Shown here: positions 1 through 9,078 of the stretch, one piece after another
Numbering within the stretch: the first letter of the stretch is position 1
How the letters are laid out: each line of letters starts with the position of its first letter
Assembly: GCA_021298335.1 (NCBI GenBank)
Contig: JAJTEZ010000038.1
Location: 1-34,521, forward strand
Length of the DNA stretch: 34,521 nucleotides
Direction: 5' to 3'
Source: Saprospiraceae bacterium
Lineage (GTDB): Bacteria > Bacteroidota > Bacteroidia > Chitinophagales > Saprospiraceae
The notes under the pieces: model-generated
The model's database searches: none
Told to the model about the DNA's origin: nothing
What the model saw: only the letters and a program-made list of their open reading frames with translations
Program-made: the position numbers and the translations under genes

Positions 1-863
1 AAGTGACAAACGGAAGTTGTACAACTGTCAATGCCGCAGGAAGCTATATGGCTCAGGTAACCGGTACCAATGGCTGCTCTACTAATGTTACTTCCACTGT
101 CACTGTTTCAGGAGATGCGCCGGTAATTGCTGTACAGACTCCAGCTTCGTTAACTTGTTCTCAGACAGAAGTTACATTGCAGGGAAGCGTAGGTGGAAAC
201 GCTGGTGATTTTACATTCCAGTGGTCTACATCAAACGGTAATATTGTTTCCGGTGGTACTACACTCACACCAGTAGTAAGCCAAAGTGGTACATACACCA
301 TGGTGGCGACAAACACTACAAATGGCTGTACATCTTCAACTCAGGTAACCGTCAATGCAATAGCTAACACACTCGCAATGCAGAATGTGAGCATTACAAA
401 TGATGCAAACAATCAAAACCTGGGTGCTATTACGATTGATGTAAGTGGAGGAACAACTCCATTAACGTTCCAATGGTCAAATGGCCAGACAACACAAAAT
501 CTTTCAGGCATCGGAACAGGTGTATATTCTTGCCAGGTGACTGACGCGAATGGTTGTACAAAGCAATTAGGACCATTTGAAGTTGCCAATGTTTCATCTG
601 CAGAGGATTTAGCTTGGGTGAGCCAGTTTTCAGTATTCCCTAACCCTGCCAGACAGACAGTAAACCTGAATATCGAACTGGTCAACCAGGGAAGTGTAAA
701 AGTTAGTTTTGTGAATAGCCTGGGTGGACAGGTGCTAAGCCGTTCATACAATGGAAATGTTGCAGATCAAATCGATCTGACTACATTCCCTTCAGGTGTT
801 TACCAAGTTGTTCTTGAAGGAGCAGGCTTTGTAACTTCCAGAAAAGTTGTCATTTTGAAATAA
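1..863 (+). CDS. C-terminal part of a secreted T9SS-sorted repeat protein (5' end outside window)
   Basis: The reading frame is already open at the window edge, so this is the tail of a longer gene; the GTG at position 3 is not a real start. Of the 286 visible residues, about 35-118 look like Ig/PKD-type beta-sandwich repeats (threonine, serine and glycine rich, paired cysteines). Residues 140-195 look like a SprB-type repeat (PLTFQWSNGQTT, then a Y-x-C-x-VTDANGC pattern). Residues 209-286 form a type IX secretion system type A sorting domain, starting at FPNPARQTVNL and ending in a short basic RKVVILK tail. Known of the family: such domains send proteins across the outer membrane, where they are cleaved and anchored or released. 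A surface adhesin or gliding-related role is inferred; the substrate is unknown. A strong terminator follows. Confidence 0.9.
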   Translation, partial: VTNGSCTTVNAAGSYMAQVTGTNGCSTNVTSTVTVSGDAPVIAVQTPASLTCSQTEVTLQGSVGGNAGDFTFQWSTSNGNIVSGGTTLTPVVSQSGTYTMVATNTTNGCTSSTQVTVNAIANTLAMQNVSITNDANNQNLGAITIDVSGGTTPLTFQWSNGQTTQNLSGIGTGVYSCQVTDANGCTKQLGPFEVANVSSAEDLAWVSQFSVFPNPARQTVNLNIELVNQGSVKVSFVNSLGGQVLSRSYNGNVADQIDLTTFPSGVYQVVLEGAGFVTSRKVVILK

Positions 864-885
864 TCTTAGATTTATCAATAGTTAT

Positions 886-923
886 AAAGGGGAGGATGTG
901 CGCTGCATATCCTCCCCTTTTTT
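886..923 (+). terminator. Intrinsic terminator after the adhesin gene
   Basis: A 16-bp stem (AAAGGGGAGGATGTGC with its complement, one G-T wobble) closes on a GCT triloop and runs into a T tract. It starts 23 bases after the stop codon of the secreted protein. It isolates that gene from the downstream cvfB-like gene. Confidence 0.92.
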
Positions 924-989
924 ATTTGAGTTTTAGCTTTGCTCGAGTCGATTTACTTTCGCAATCGAGCAGCAATCAGGGCTTTATTG

Positions 990-997
990 TATCTTTG
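990..997 (+). promoter_or_regulatory. Bacteroidota -7 promoter box for the cvfB-like gene
   Basis: TATCTTTG fits the Bacteroidota TAnnTTTG consensus and lies 19 bases before the ATG at 1017. I see no clean -33 TTTG at the usual distance. The box is supported mainly by its position and by the same motif recurring before other genes here. Confidence 0.5.
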
Positions 998-1016
998 AGG
1001 TTGAAATTGTTAAGGT

Positions 1017-1850
1017 ATGGCAGAACTGGGTAAAAAGGCATCTTTGCGCATCAACAGAAAAACTGACTTCGGATTTTATCTGGATGGAGGAAGTCTTGGA
1101 GAAATACTGATGCCTAAAAGGTATATTACTCCAGATATGAAACCAGGTGATGAAGTAGAGGTTTTTGTCTTTCTTGACGGAGAAGAGAGATTAGTGGCAA
1201 CAACGGAAGCTCCTATTGCTCAGGTTGGTGAATTCGGATTCATGAAAGTTTCCAAGGTGGAAAAAATGGGCGCATTCCTGCAGTGGGGTGTGAGCAAAGA
1301 ACTCCTCGTACCATTTAGCGAACAACGGGTAAAGATGGAAGAAGGTAAGTCCTACCTGGTGTTTGTCTATGTTGATAAGCTTACGGATCGGGTAGCTGCC
1401 TCCATGAAACTGGAAAAATTCTTTTCAAAGGAACAACCAGTCTATCAGATAGGGCAAGAAGTTTCAGTCCTTATTTGGGTACAGACTGATCTGGGCTATA
1501 AGGTAATCGTTGATGGCAAGTTCCTGGGCATGCTGTATAAAAATGAAGTCTTCAAGAAGCTAACTACAGGCATGTCACTTATGGCATATGTAAAAAAACT
1601 ACGCGATGATGGTAAAATTGATCTGGCACTAGAAAAGCCAGGCTTTGCCCGCGTTAATCCTCACGAACAAAAATTACTCGAGTTGTTACAAAAGTCAGGT
1701 GGTTTTCTTCCGTATGGAGACAAAACAGACCCCGAAGTGATTTATAAAGTGTTCGGAATGAGCAAAAAAATGTACAAGCAACTCATTGGTGCACTATTTA
1801 AACAAAAACGAATCACCATTGCCCCTGAGGGCATAAGGCTTGTTGGGTGA
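1017..1850 (+). CDS. CvfB/YitL-like S1-domain RNA-binding protein
   Basis: A 277-residue protein with three successive S1-like OB-fold segments, roughly 5-62, 70-132 and 145-207, and a C-terminal winged-helix region from about 215. The second segment has the S1-like stretch MGAFLQWGVSKELLVPF, and the third has GYKVIVDGKFLGMLY. Length and domain order match the CvfB family (conserved virulence factor B of staphylococci, YitL of bacilli), which binds RNA and affects expression of other genes. The targets here are unknown. ATG start 19 bases after a TAnnTTTG box. The TGA stop abuts the stop codon of the convergent yajC gene, with no space for a separate terminator. Confidence 0.85.
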   Translation: MAELGKKASLRINRKTDFGFYLDGGSLGEILMPKRYITPDMKPGDEVEVFVFLDGEERLVATTEAPIAQVGEFGFMKVSKVEKMGAFLQWGVSKELLVPFSEQRVKMEEGKSYLVFVYVDKLTDRVAASMKLEKFFSKEQPVYQIGQEVSVLIWVQTDLGYKVIVDGKFLGMLYKNEVFKKLTTGMSLMAYVKKLRDDGKIDLALEKPGFARVNPHEQKLLELLQKSGGFLPYGDKTDPEVIYKVFGMSKKMYKQLIGALFKQKRITIAPEGIRLVG

Positions 1851-2168
1851 TTATTTTTGCTTTGCGTTGAATTGGTCCGTCATTTCCTTTGAAATTGCCC
1901 CGGAAACTACGCGGATGTACATTTTATTTTCTACTTCAAGTGTGATGGAATTGTCTTCAATTTTACTGATTTGACCAATGATCCCACTGGTAGTGACAAC
2001 ATCATCACCCTTTTTTAAAGAAGCTGCAAATGAATTTTGCTCTTTTTGCTTTTTCATTTGTGGGCGAATAAAGAAAAAGTAAAAAAAGGCCAGCATTAAT
2101 GCAGGAAATAATATGGAAGAAAACATACTTGATCCTGCCTGTAAAATAATCATCGTCATCAATGTCAT
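1851..2168 (-). CDS. yajC: Preprotein translocase accessory subunit YajC
   Basis: About 105 residues. An N-terminal hydrophobic helix (SILFPALMLAFFYFFFIRPQ) is followed at once by the basic MKKQKEQ stretch and the YajC signature KKGDDVVTTSGIIGQI. Known role: a small inner-membrane protein that joins SecDF in Sec-dependent export. The open frame extends upstream to 2246, but a -7 box (TATCTTTG) at 2185-2192 lies inside that extension. The start is therefore placed at the ATG at 2168; ATGs at 2159 and 2153 are also possible. It converges on the cvfB-like gene with no gap and is divergent from the ECF sigma gene. Confidence 0.92.
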   Translation of the reverse strand: MTLMTMIILQAGSSMFSSILFPALMLAFFYFFFIRPQMKKQKEQNSFAASLKKGDDVVTTSGIIGQISKIEDNSITLEVENKMYIRVVSGAISKEMTDQFNAKQK

Positions 2169-2184
2169 ATAGATTGGTTTTGGA

Positions 2185-2192
2185 CAAAGATA
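2185..2192 (-). promoter_or_regulatory. -7 promoter box for yajC
   Basis: On the minus strand this reads TATCTTTG, matching TAnnTTTG. It lies 16 bases before the chosen yajC ATG, so transcription would start inside the longer open frame. This argues for the shorter protein. No clear -33 element is visible. Confidence 0.5.
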
Positions 2193-2271
2193 CGCCATTT
2201 GAGATTTCTTGCCTAGTTCAGGTTTCCGAAATACATAGAAAGACAAAAAATATATATTTTTACGAATTAAA

Positions 2272-2868
2272 TTGATTCAGGTGTACGATACTTCAGGTGA
2301 TCATGATGTCCAGCTTTGGCAAAAACTGAAAAATGGCGACACAGTCGCCTTTCAGCAAATTTATGAAATGCACATCAACTCACTCTCTTTGTACTGCCGT
2401 AGATTTACAAAGGATTTGTCGCTGATTGAAGATACATTACATGATGTTTTTGTGCAGTTATGGACACGCCGTGAATCATTGGGTATGACTAACTCTATTG
2501 TTAAGTACCTAACAGTGACAGTTCGCAGAGAAATGGTCAGACGCGTTCAGAAAGGCTATCAAACAACTGGCTTCGAGACCATGGAAAACCAGAATGTAGG
2601 CTTTACCTTTTCCCCGGAAGAATCCATTGTTTTTCGTGAATTGGATGAGGAAAGATCAAAAAAACTAGAAAAAGCAATGAACATCTTGAGTGACAGGCAA
2701 AAAGAAGCATTGTATTTAAGATATTTTGAAAATATGAGCTACGAGGAAATTTGCGAGACTATGGATATTCATTATCAGTCGGTTCGTAACCTGATCTCAA
2801 AAGGAATCATCGAAATGCGCAAATTCCTGGAGTGTTTTCTATGGCTTGCATTTTATCATCTTTTTTGA
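2272..2868 (+). CDS. ECF-type RNA polymerase sigma-70 factor (FecI-like)
   Basis: 198 residues. Region 2 spans about 26-92 (IYEMHINSLSLYCRRF, then a DTLHDVFVQLW segment typical of sigma-2). Region 4 spans about 134-186 (LSDRQKEALYLRYFENMSYEEI then a helix-turn-helix). No sigma-3 region, as in ECF factors. It is followed by a fecR gene and an STN-type TonB-dependent receptor, the standard cell-surface signalling arrangement, so it probably drives transcription of that operon in response to a ligand at the outer membrane. No ATG fits: the start is TTG at 2272 or GTG at 2281. No TAnnTTTG box is clear upstream. The last ten residues are hydrophobic (LECFLWLAFYHLF) and unusual for an ECF factor. 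Confidence 0.9.
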   Translation: MIQVYDTSGDHDVQLWQKLKNGDTVAFQQIYEMHINSLSLYCRRFTKDLSLIEDTLHDVFVQLWTRRESLGMTNSIVKYLTVTVRREMVRRVQKGYQTTGFETMENQNVGFTFSPEESIVFRELDEERSKKLEKAMNILSDRQKEALYLRYFENMSYEEICETMDIHYQSVRNLISKGIIEMRKFLECFLWLAFYHLF

Positions 2869-2919
2869 GTACAAAATGTACACAATTCACTTTGTTTATC
2901 AGATGTTTAACTTTTATAC

Positions 2920-3897
2920 ATGGAATCAGAGCAATACACATTATATCAGAAACTTCTCGAAGATCCATCCTTTCTCACTTGGGTGAAATCGGATTTTGTG
3001 GAAAACGATTCGAAGTGGTCTCAGTTTATAGATGAGCACGATGATCAAATGGATGAGATTAATGCTGCAATCCGGCTGGTGCAGAGTTTTCAGGCCGACG
3101 GGTCTTCATTCATTGACAGCCATTTGTTGTGGAACAGAATCAGAGAAAGCGCAGGATTGAACATGCAGTCTGGTTCTTCTGGGGTTAAGATGGTCCTGAT
3201 GAGCAGGCTTACCTGGTTGGCAGCAGCGTCGGTTGTGCTGCTGCTGATGGTAATGTTGGCTGTGCCTGGTAAAACGATAGTCGAGACGGAACCAGGAGAA
3301 GACCTAACCACTGAATTACCTGATGGATCGACAGTGCGATTGGGGGCAGGTTCCAAAATTGAATACCATAAATCTGAATGGGCTGCAGACAGAAACATTT
3401 ACTTGGAAGGTTTTGCTTTTTTTGAAGTTAAAAAAGGATCCAAATTTCAAGTGCAGACAAAGAGTGGTGTTGTGACGGTATTAGGAACGAGTTTTAGTGT
3501 CCAGGATCGGTCAGGAGAATTTGAAGTCATTTGTAGGACGGGAAAAGTACGTGTTGATATTGCCAAAGGGGATTCAATGAATTTATTGCCTGGGCAAAAG
3601 GCCAGTATAGAAGGCTTTACTGGAAATCTTGACCTGGAAACAACGGAAGAAGGATTGACTGATGTACCATGGCTTCAGGGAATCTTTACATTTGAGAATG
3701 CTGAAATACGGAAAGTGGCTGAGGAGATTCAATATCAGTTTAATGTGGAAATAGAAATGGAAGCTTCCATTGGGACTAGGAAGTACACTGGTTTTTTCAA
3801 AAACAGCGATTTGGAAATGGCTTTACAAAGTGTATTCTGGCCTTTAAATATGCAATATACCATTAAGGGGCACAAAGTGACTGTTAGCCCAAAATAA
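2920..3897 (+). CDS. FecR-family anti-sigma factor
   Basis: 325 residues. The N-terminal ~95 residues are cytoplasmic and acidic, one membrane helix spans about 97-115 (LTWLAAASVVLLLMVMLAV), a FecR domain covers about 125-218 (TELPDGSTVRLGAGSKIEY; GFAFFEVKKG; VLGTSFSV), and a DUF4974 domain covers 255-323 (GIFTFENAEIRKVAEEI). Known role: it spans the inner membrane, holds the ECF sigma factor, and receives a signal from the N-terminal domain of the partner receptor. It lies 51 bases after the sigma gene and 18 bases before the receptor gene, so one transcript is likely. It could be a substrate of the RseP protease encoded 9 kb away; that is inference. Confidence 0.93.
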   Translation: MESEQYTLYQKLLEDPSFLTWVKSDFVENDSKWSQFIDEHDDQMDEINAAIRLVQSFQADGSSFIDSHLLWNRIRESAGLNMQSGSSGVKMVLMSRLTWLAAASVVLLLMVMLAVPGKTIVETEPGEDLTTELPDGSTVRLGAGSKIEYHKSEWAADRNIYLEGFAFFEVKKGSKFQVQTKSGVVTVLGTSFSVQDRSGEFEVICRTGKVRVDIAKGDSMNLLPGQKASIEGFTGNLDLETTEEGLTDVPWLQGIFTFENAEIRKVAEEIQYQFNVEIEMEASIGTRKYTGFFKNSDLEMALQSVFWPLNMQYTIKGHKVTVSPK

Positions 3898-3915
3898 ACT
3901 TGTAGACCGCAACCA

Positions 3916-6570
3916 TTGAGTGACCGATATTTAAAGTTTGGCTTGACGGGGTTTTTATTGATAGCCTCTCTTTTACATTCCTTGTCGCAAGGGAAGGAGG
4001 TTTACTCGTTTCCAGTGAAAGCTGGGGCTTCTTGTGATCAGATTCTGGAAGAATTTCGTATTGCTTTTAGCGTCAGGGTTGCTTATGATCCGATGCTTTC
4101 AGAGCATAAATCCCCCTTTGGTGTGATAATCAAAGGATATACACCGCAAGAGGTTTTTGCCAAAGTTTGTGAAATCTTTCGTTTGGACTATTTATTTTCA
4201 GACCATTCGTCCTATCTGGTCAGATCTTCGTTGCAGGATCTTGTTACTTCCAAAGAAAAAATATATCATATTCAGATTAAAGAGCAGCGTGATGGTTCCG
4301 CCGTTCCCTATGCTGCAGTTTATGATCTCGGCAAGTCTTATTTTGGGTTTACAGATGAGTTTGGTGATTGTTTTATTCGAATTCCTGACTCCATGACTAA
4401 CGTGCGTCTTGTTGTTCATTCACTGGCGCATCGGGACCAGCAGATTGTGATAGAAAATGGAAAACAGCAGCATTCGTTAAAACTTGCAGATGATCCAATC
4501 AATATGCTTCCCGTTAGCGTTTCATCCTATCGTAAGAAACTGACAACACTGCAAAACCAGTCGACAGGTGTAGCTTCGGGACTTCTGGATGTCGTTATGA
4601 TTTCCTCAGTTTTCTCCAAGGATATTGTTCGAACTATTCAGGTATTACCCGGTGTCGCATTTGCGGATGATTCAAAAGCGGGATTGCGAATACGGGGCGC
4701 CAATGAAGAGGCAACATTGTTGATTTTGGATCAAATGCCTGTGTATAAAGCTGACCACTTTTTTGGTGTTTTTGGGGCATTTAATTCTGGTTACATCCGA
4801 AATATTCATTTGTATAAGAATAATATTCCGGTGAGTTTCGGGGGTCGCACCAGTGGGCTGCTACACTTAGAGAGTGATGCCCAATCGAAGGGAAATGAAG
4901 TAAAAATAGATGCGAACCTTCTGTCTACTTCAGCAACTGCCAACTTGAGAATCAACAAGAGGTTCCTTTTGAAGTTTGCCGCAAGAAAGTCCTTTGCCCA
5001 TCTTGCAAGTGGTGGTTTCTATGATTTGAGTCAACGAAACAATATTGGTAAAGAAAATCTCCCTTTAAATTTACAAAACATAGTAACCTCCAGACCGGCA
5101 TTTGATTTTTATGATGCAAATGCCCGGGTGGTTTACCAACATAAGAGACATCAGGCTGATCTGAATCTTTTTGGTAGTTTTGACGACTTTTCAAATCAGT
5201 TCAGCAGTTCCTTTAAAATTCGGCAAAACACGATTAGTGATGAATCTTTTCAGCAGAAAAACCAGTGGGATAATATCGCCTCAGCACTCAACTACAGTTA
5301 CCTTGGCCACAGTTTTGATCTGAAGTTAACGGGATTTACCACCAGATTTGCCACTGCATACGATATAAAGAGCAATTTGCTCCGCCGTGAACCGGGATTT
5401 ATATTGAGAGACACGGTAGGAATTTATAACGAAAACTCCATTGAAGATGGAGGTGTCAAAGCTACTGTGCAATGGGGGAATGAACGTCAGTTTTACGCTG
5501 GAATTGAATATGTGAATCATCAGAATTACCTTCTGATAGAAAATGAACGATTCCCGGTTTTTGAAGTCAATCGAAGGGGTGGAGAGAGTAGTCTTTGGTC
5601 TGGTATGCGTATAGGAAAGAAGGCAGGTCTGTTTTTTGAGCCTGGATTGCGGCTCACAAGAGTACATTCACTAAATAAGGGCTATTTGTTGCCACAGCTT
5701 TATGTCAGCTATAATCTGCCGAACGATATACTACTAAAAGGTTCAGCGGGCCGTCATGCCCAATTTGTTCGCCAGTTTGATCATGAAAATGCATTAGGGC
5801 AGCGTCAGCAATTCTTTGTTTTGGCAAATGACCAGACTGTACCTGTTGCGACGGGTACCAACACTATGGTCGGAATGTGGAAAAGTGTTGGACCAATCGT
5901 CATCGATGTCGAGGCGTATTATAGGTGGCTGAATGGTAGCATTATGCATGCGATTCAGATGCCAGGTTTACGGCTTCCCGGAAATACTCAGTTAATACAA
6001 GGGTTTCGTTTATATCAGGGAGAAAGTAGGTCAATGGGCTTGGATGTATCCTTGATATTTGAAAAACCCTATGTGTTTTCCATGCTGACGTATACACTGA
6101 GTAAATCGGATAATCGGTTTGAGAACGTATTTAATGCCCAATGGTTTCCAGCAAATGAAGACAGTCGACACCAGATCAAATGGGTGAATACAGTGATGTA
6201 CCGAAAGTTTGAAGCAAGTGTATCGTATTTGGGGGCTACGGGAAGACCTTATGTGGATTTAAGTGCCCTTGATAAAACCTCGGACAGATCAAAGTTGGAT
6301 CCCACACTGTATTTAAAGCGTTTACCCGATTACCACAGATGGGATGTCGGCCTGTCTTACCGACTCCGATTATTTGGGGCCGACGTGAAAGTTTCAGGGA
6401 GCGTCTTCAATCTGCTGGATCGGACGAATGTCAAATACAGGCAATTTTTCTTCCGCCTACCACCTCCTCCAGGCTCACAAAATCAACCACTTACATCTAT
6501 AGGATCAGACGTAACGCAGTTGGAGCGCACATTCAATCTTTCATTTCAACTGCATTTATCAGGAAAGTAA
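3916..6570 (+). CDS. TonB-dependent outer-membrane receptor with STN signalling domain
   Basis: 884 residues. A signal peptide (about 1-26, hydrophobic LTGFLLIASLLHSLS) is followed by an STN domain (about 45-100), a carboxypeptidase-regulatory-like beta domain (about 115-190), a plug (about 215-320: IQVLPGVAFADDSKAGLRIR, then GFG-like barrel entry motifs) and a long beta-barrel ending in LSFQLHLSGK. STN domains pass ligand signals to FecR, which fits the two genes upstream. The start is TTG: the frame is closed by the fecR stop codon just upstream, and the next in-frame start would cut the signal peptide. No SusD-like lipoprotein follows, so this is a FecA-type rather than a SusC/D glycan system. 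The ligand is unknown. Convergent with dapF. Confidence 0.92.
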   Translation: MSDRYLKFGLTGFLLIASLLHSLSQGKEVYSFPVKAGASCDQILEEFRIAFSVRVAYDPMLSEHKSPFGVIIKGYTPQEVFAKVCEIFRLDYLFSDHSSYLVRSSLQDLVTSKEKIYHIQIKEQRDGSAVPYAAVYDLGKSYFGFTDEFGDCFIRIPDSMTNVRLVVHSLAHRDQQIVIENGKQQHSLKLADDPINMLPVSVSSYRKKLTTLQNQSTGVASGLLDVVMISSVFSKDIVRTIQVLPGVAFADDSKAGLRIRGANEEATLLILDQMPVYKADHFFGVFGAFNSGYIRNIHLYKNNIPVSFGGRTSGLLHLESDAQSKGNEVKIDANLLSTSATANLRINKRFLLKFAARKSFAHLASGGFYDLSQRNNIGKENLPLNLQNIVTSRPAFDFYDANARVVYQHKRHQADLNLFGSFDDFSNQFSSSFKIRQNTISDESFQQKNQWDNIASALNYSYLGHSFDLKLTGFTTRFATAYDIKSNLLRREPGFILRDTVGIYNENSIEDGGVKATVQWGNERQFYAGIEYVNHQNYLLIENERFPVFEVNRRGGESSLWSGMRIGKKAGLFFEPGLRLTRVHSLNKGYLLPQLYVSYNLPNDILLKGSAGRHAQFVRQFDHENALGQRQQFFVLANDQTVPVATGTNTMVGMWKSVGPIVIDVEAYYRWLNGSIMHAIQMPGLRLPGNTQLIQGFRLYQGESRSMGLDVSLIFEKPYVFSMLTYTLSKSDNRFENVFNAQWFPANEDSRHQIKWVNTVMYRKFEASVSYLGATGRPYVDLSALDKTSDRSKLDPTLYLKRLPDYHRWDVGLSYRLRLFGADVKVSGSVFNLLDRTNVKYRQFFFRLPPPPGSQNQPLTSIGSDVTQLERTFNLSFQLHLSGK

Positions 6571-6593
6571 TTATCGGGCCGATACTATATAAT

Positions 6594-7385
6594 TTACAGG
6601 ACGACCATTCCGTCAAAAACTTTCAATGCCGGGCCAATCAACCAGATCTCTGAAAAAGTATTTTCCTCTCGGCGCTGGGCAGTCACAGAAAGTATGCCGC
6701 CTTTGGTGCTTACCGAACATTGTATTTCTCCCATGATTGATTCTTTTACAGCCCAGGCAATCGCAGCGGCGGTCACACCTGTTCCACAGGAGAAAGTTTC
6801 GTCTTCCACACCCCGTTCGTAGGTGGCCACATTTAAAATGCCATTCTCCTCAGAAACAAAATTTACATTAATCCCCGATTTTCGGTATGATTCGTTATAC
6901 CGAATGCCTGCTCCCGCTTGTTTTACGTCCTCTGGAATTTGTCCAAATTTCACATAATGTGGTGATCCTGTATTCAACTCAAACGTGTCCTGACCTAAAT
7001 GATGTATTGTATCAACATTTTTCATTTCCAGATGTATGTCACCAGATACACCTATTTTTCCCTTATGAAGCCCGTCTACCGCCTCAAATACAGTTTCCCG
7101 TTCAAATAACCCATGGTTGTGGGCAAACTGAATCATGCATCTTCCTCCATTTCCACACATCGTACTTTGCCTGCCATCCGCGTTGAAATATACCATCTTA
7201 AAGTCAACAGATGCACTGGTTTCAAGAAGTATCAGACCATCTGCACCGATTCCAAAGTGTCGGTCACAGAGCCTGGCTATCAATTCCTGGTTGGAGTGTT
7301 GTATTTGATGGCTTTCCAACTGGTTGATAATGATAAAATCGTTGCCTGTACCCTGGTATTTTTCAAAAATCAATGAATTTGGCAT
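6594..7385 (-). CDS. dapF: Diaminopimelate epimerase
   Basis: 263 residues, the normal length. It converts LL- to meso-diaminopimelate in lysine and peptidoglycan synthesis. Both active-site cysteines are present: C77 in MCGNGGRC and C200 in FSCGTGVTAAA. The N-terminal FEKYQGTGNDFIII and the HFGIGADGLILLE segment are family signatures. ATG start, preceded by a TACTTTTG box at 7417-7424. The stop codon lies 23 bases from the stop of the convergent receptor gene. Confidence 0.97.
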   Translation of the reverse strand: MPNSLIFEKYQGTGNDFIIINQLESHQIQHSNQELIARLCDRHFGIGADGLILLETSASVDFKMVYFNADGRQSTMCGNGGRCMIQFAHNHGLFERETVFEAVDGLHKGKIGVSGDIHLEMKNVDTIHHLGQDTFELNTGSPHYVKFGQIPEDVKQAGAGIRYNESYRKSGINVNFVSEENGILNVATYERGVEDETFSCGTGVTAAAIAWAVKESIMGEIQCSVSTKGGILSVTAQRREENTFSEIWLIGPALKVFDGMVVL

Positions 7386-7416
7386 AATAGGTCAGATAGT
7401 GGTTTGAAAATGACTG

Positions 7417-7424
7417 CAAAAGTA
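7417..7424 (-). promoter_or_regulatory. -7 promoter box for dapF
   Basis: Minus-strand TACTTTTG fits TAnnTTTG and lies 31 bases before the dapF ATG. A TTTG sits 15 bases further upstream, shorter than the usual 19-21, so the assignment is tentative. Confidence 0.4.
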
Positions 7425-7568
7425 AAGGATTTCAGAATGCAAAGCCGAAATCATGCAGAGGATGTATCTTTTATTTCAGCTTTGTTAGGAAATGGTTGTC
7501 AGGTGCATAAACAAGCTTAAATATTAAACACGTTGATTTATTTGGGGTTATATATCTAAAGCAAGATT

Positions 7569-9020
7569 GTGAGTCATAAGCTGTCGCCACTCAATGATTT
7601 AAAAACAATAGGTCTTTCCGTGATTGTATCCGGTGCGAGTATCCTGATTTATCACTTGTTTTATTCCGGATATTATATTCAGGATCGAATCCAACACGTC
7701 GCAGCTAGAGCAGTTGCCGACAAGGAAGTTCAATTGGCCGAAAAATTCCTTTCAAGGCTTCAGTCAGCCCAGACTACAAATTTTATGCAGGCTGCTTCTA
7801 TGGCAAAAAATGCAGTTGTGTCCATACGTGCTATGCGGGATGCAGAATCCATGCAGTCTCAAAGTGAGGTGAAATATGGATCAGGCGTTGTCGTGGGATC
7901 AGATGGCATCCTTGTCACCAATTACCATGTCGTCAGAGATTGCAGGCTCCTGGAAGTGACACTTTACGACAATCGAAAACTGGTAGGAGAAATAGTTGGC
8001 GTTGACCCATATTCAGATCTGGCAGTCCTTCGAATAGAAGCATCGGGACTACCCACACTGGTGTTTGGCAATTCCGATTCTTTACAGGTAGGTGAATGGG
8101 TGTTGGCTGTGGGTAATCCCATGAGGTTGAATTCAACTGTTACTGCAGGAATTGTCAGTGCCAAGGCGCGTCAAATTCAATTGCTCGACCATGAAGGCGT
8201 TGAAGCGTTTATTCAGACAGATGCTGTTGTCAATCCGGGCAACAGTGGAGGGGCTCTCGTAAATACAGCTGGAGAGCTGATAGGTATTTGTACTGCAGTC
8301 GTGAGTGAAAGTGGCAATTATGAAGGTTTTTCATTTGCTATCCCTTCCAGAATTGTTCAAAAAGTTGTGGCCGACATACTAGAGTTTGGTTCAGTACAGA
8401 AAGCCTGGCTGGGAGCTGAGGTGGTAACAGTCGATGCAGAAATCGCGTCTAAAAATCATCTGAAAGAGGTTTCAGGAGCATTGATTACGATGGTCTATCA
8501 AAATGGAGCATCTGCAATTGCAGGTATTAGACGAGGAGATGTTTTAGTGGGAATAGATCAGTCAGCTATAGTAAGTTCTGCAGATTTGACTGCCGCTCTT
8601 GCCTTGAGGCGTCCCGGTGACAAGGTGACCCTGATGTTTTGGCGAGATAGGAAAAAGCAAACAGAAGTGATCGAACTATTGAATCAGGCGAATACCAAGG
8701 AAACATTGGCAACTCTGTCTCAGGGTACTTTCAAACTCCTCGGCATAGAAGTTCGGGATGCTGGTCAGCGTGATAAGGATGTCATTCCGGGTGCAGGGGC
8801 TGTTGTTATTTCTGTGACAAACGGTTCATTAGCTGAAAAATCAAGTATTCAGCCCGGCTTAGTCGTAGTACGCTGTAATGGGACACCTGTGTATTCTGCC
8901 CAGGATTTATTTGAAAAGTTCAGTGGAAAAGAAGGAGAAAAAGTTAGGATTGAAGGATACTATGCGGGCTTTCCGGGCAGATATCCGTATGAATTTATTA
9001 TTCCTGTAAATCGTCATTGA
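7569..9020 (+). CDS. HtrA/DegP-like serine protease with two PDZ domains
   Basis: 483 residues. An N-terminal membrane anchor (about 12-31) and a short coiled linker precede a trypsin-like domain with the full triad: H120 in VTNYHVV, D150 in YSDLAVLRI and S226 in NPGNSGGAL. PDZ1 spans about 265-365 and PDZ2 about 385-475. Known of the family: periplasmic chaperone-protease that degrades misfolded envelope proteins. The hydrophobic segment has no obvious cleavage site, so the protein is probably anchored rather than released. The start is GTG at 7569; no upstream ATG gives a better N-terminus. It lies 58 bases upstream of an unrelated carboxylase gene on the same strand. Confidence 0.92.
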   Translation: MSHKLSPLNDLKTIGLSVIVSGASILIYHLFYSGYYIQDRIQHVAARAVADKEVQLAEKFLSRLQSAQTTNFMQAASMAKNAVVSIRAMRDAESMQSQSEVKYGSGVVVGSDGILVTNYHVVRDCRLLEVTLYDNRKLVGEIVGVDPYSDLAVLRIEASGLPTLVFGNSDSLQVGEWVLAVGNPMRLNSTVTAGIVSAKARQIQLLDHEGVEAFIQTDAVVNPGNSGGALVNTAGELIGICTAVVSESGNYEGFSFAIPSRIVQKVVADILEFGSVQKAWLGAEVVTVDAEIASKNHLKEVSGALITMVYQNGASAIAGIRRGDVLVGIDQSAIVSSADLTAALALRRPGDKVTLMFWRDRKKQTEVIELLNQANTKETLATLSQGTFKLLGIEVRDAGQRDKDVIPGAGAVVISVTNGSLAEKSSIQPGLVVVRCNGTPVYSAQDLFEKFSGKEGEKVRIEGYYAGFPGRYPYEFIIPVNRH

Positions 9021-9078
9021 AGAAAGAATCATTTTCTTGAGTAACAAATACAAGGGTACGTTACAAAAAAATTAAAAA

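Noticed and set aside
6339-6653. 104-residue plus-strand open frame over the end of the receptor and dapF
   Set aside because: It crosses the ends of two clearly identified convergent genes in a wrong frame.
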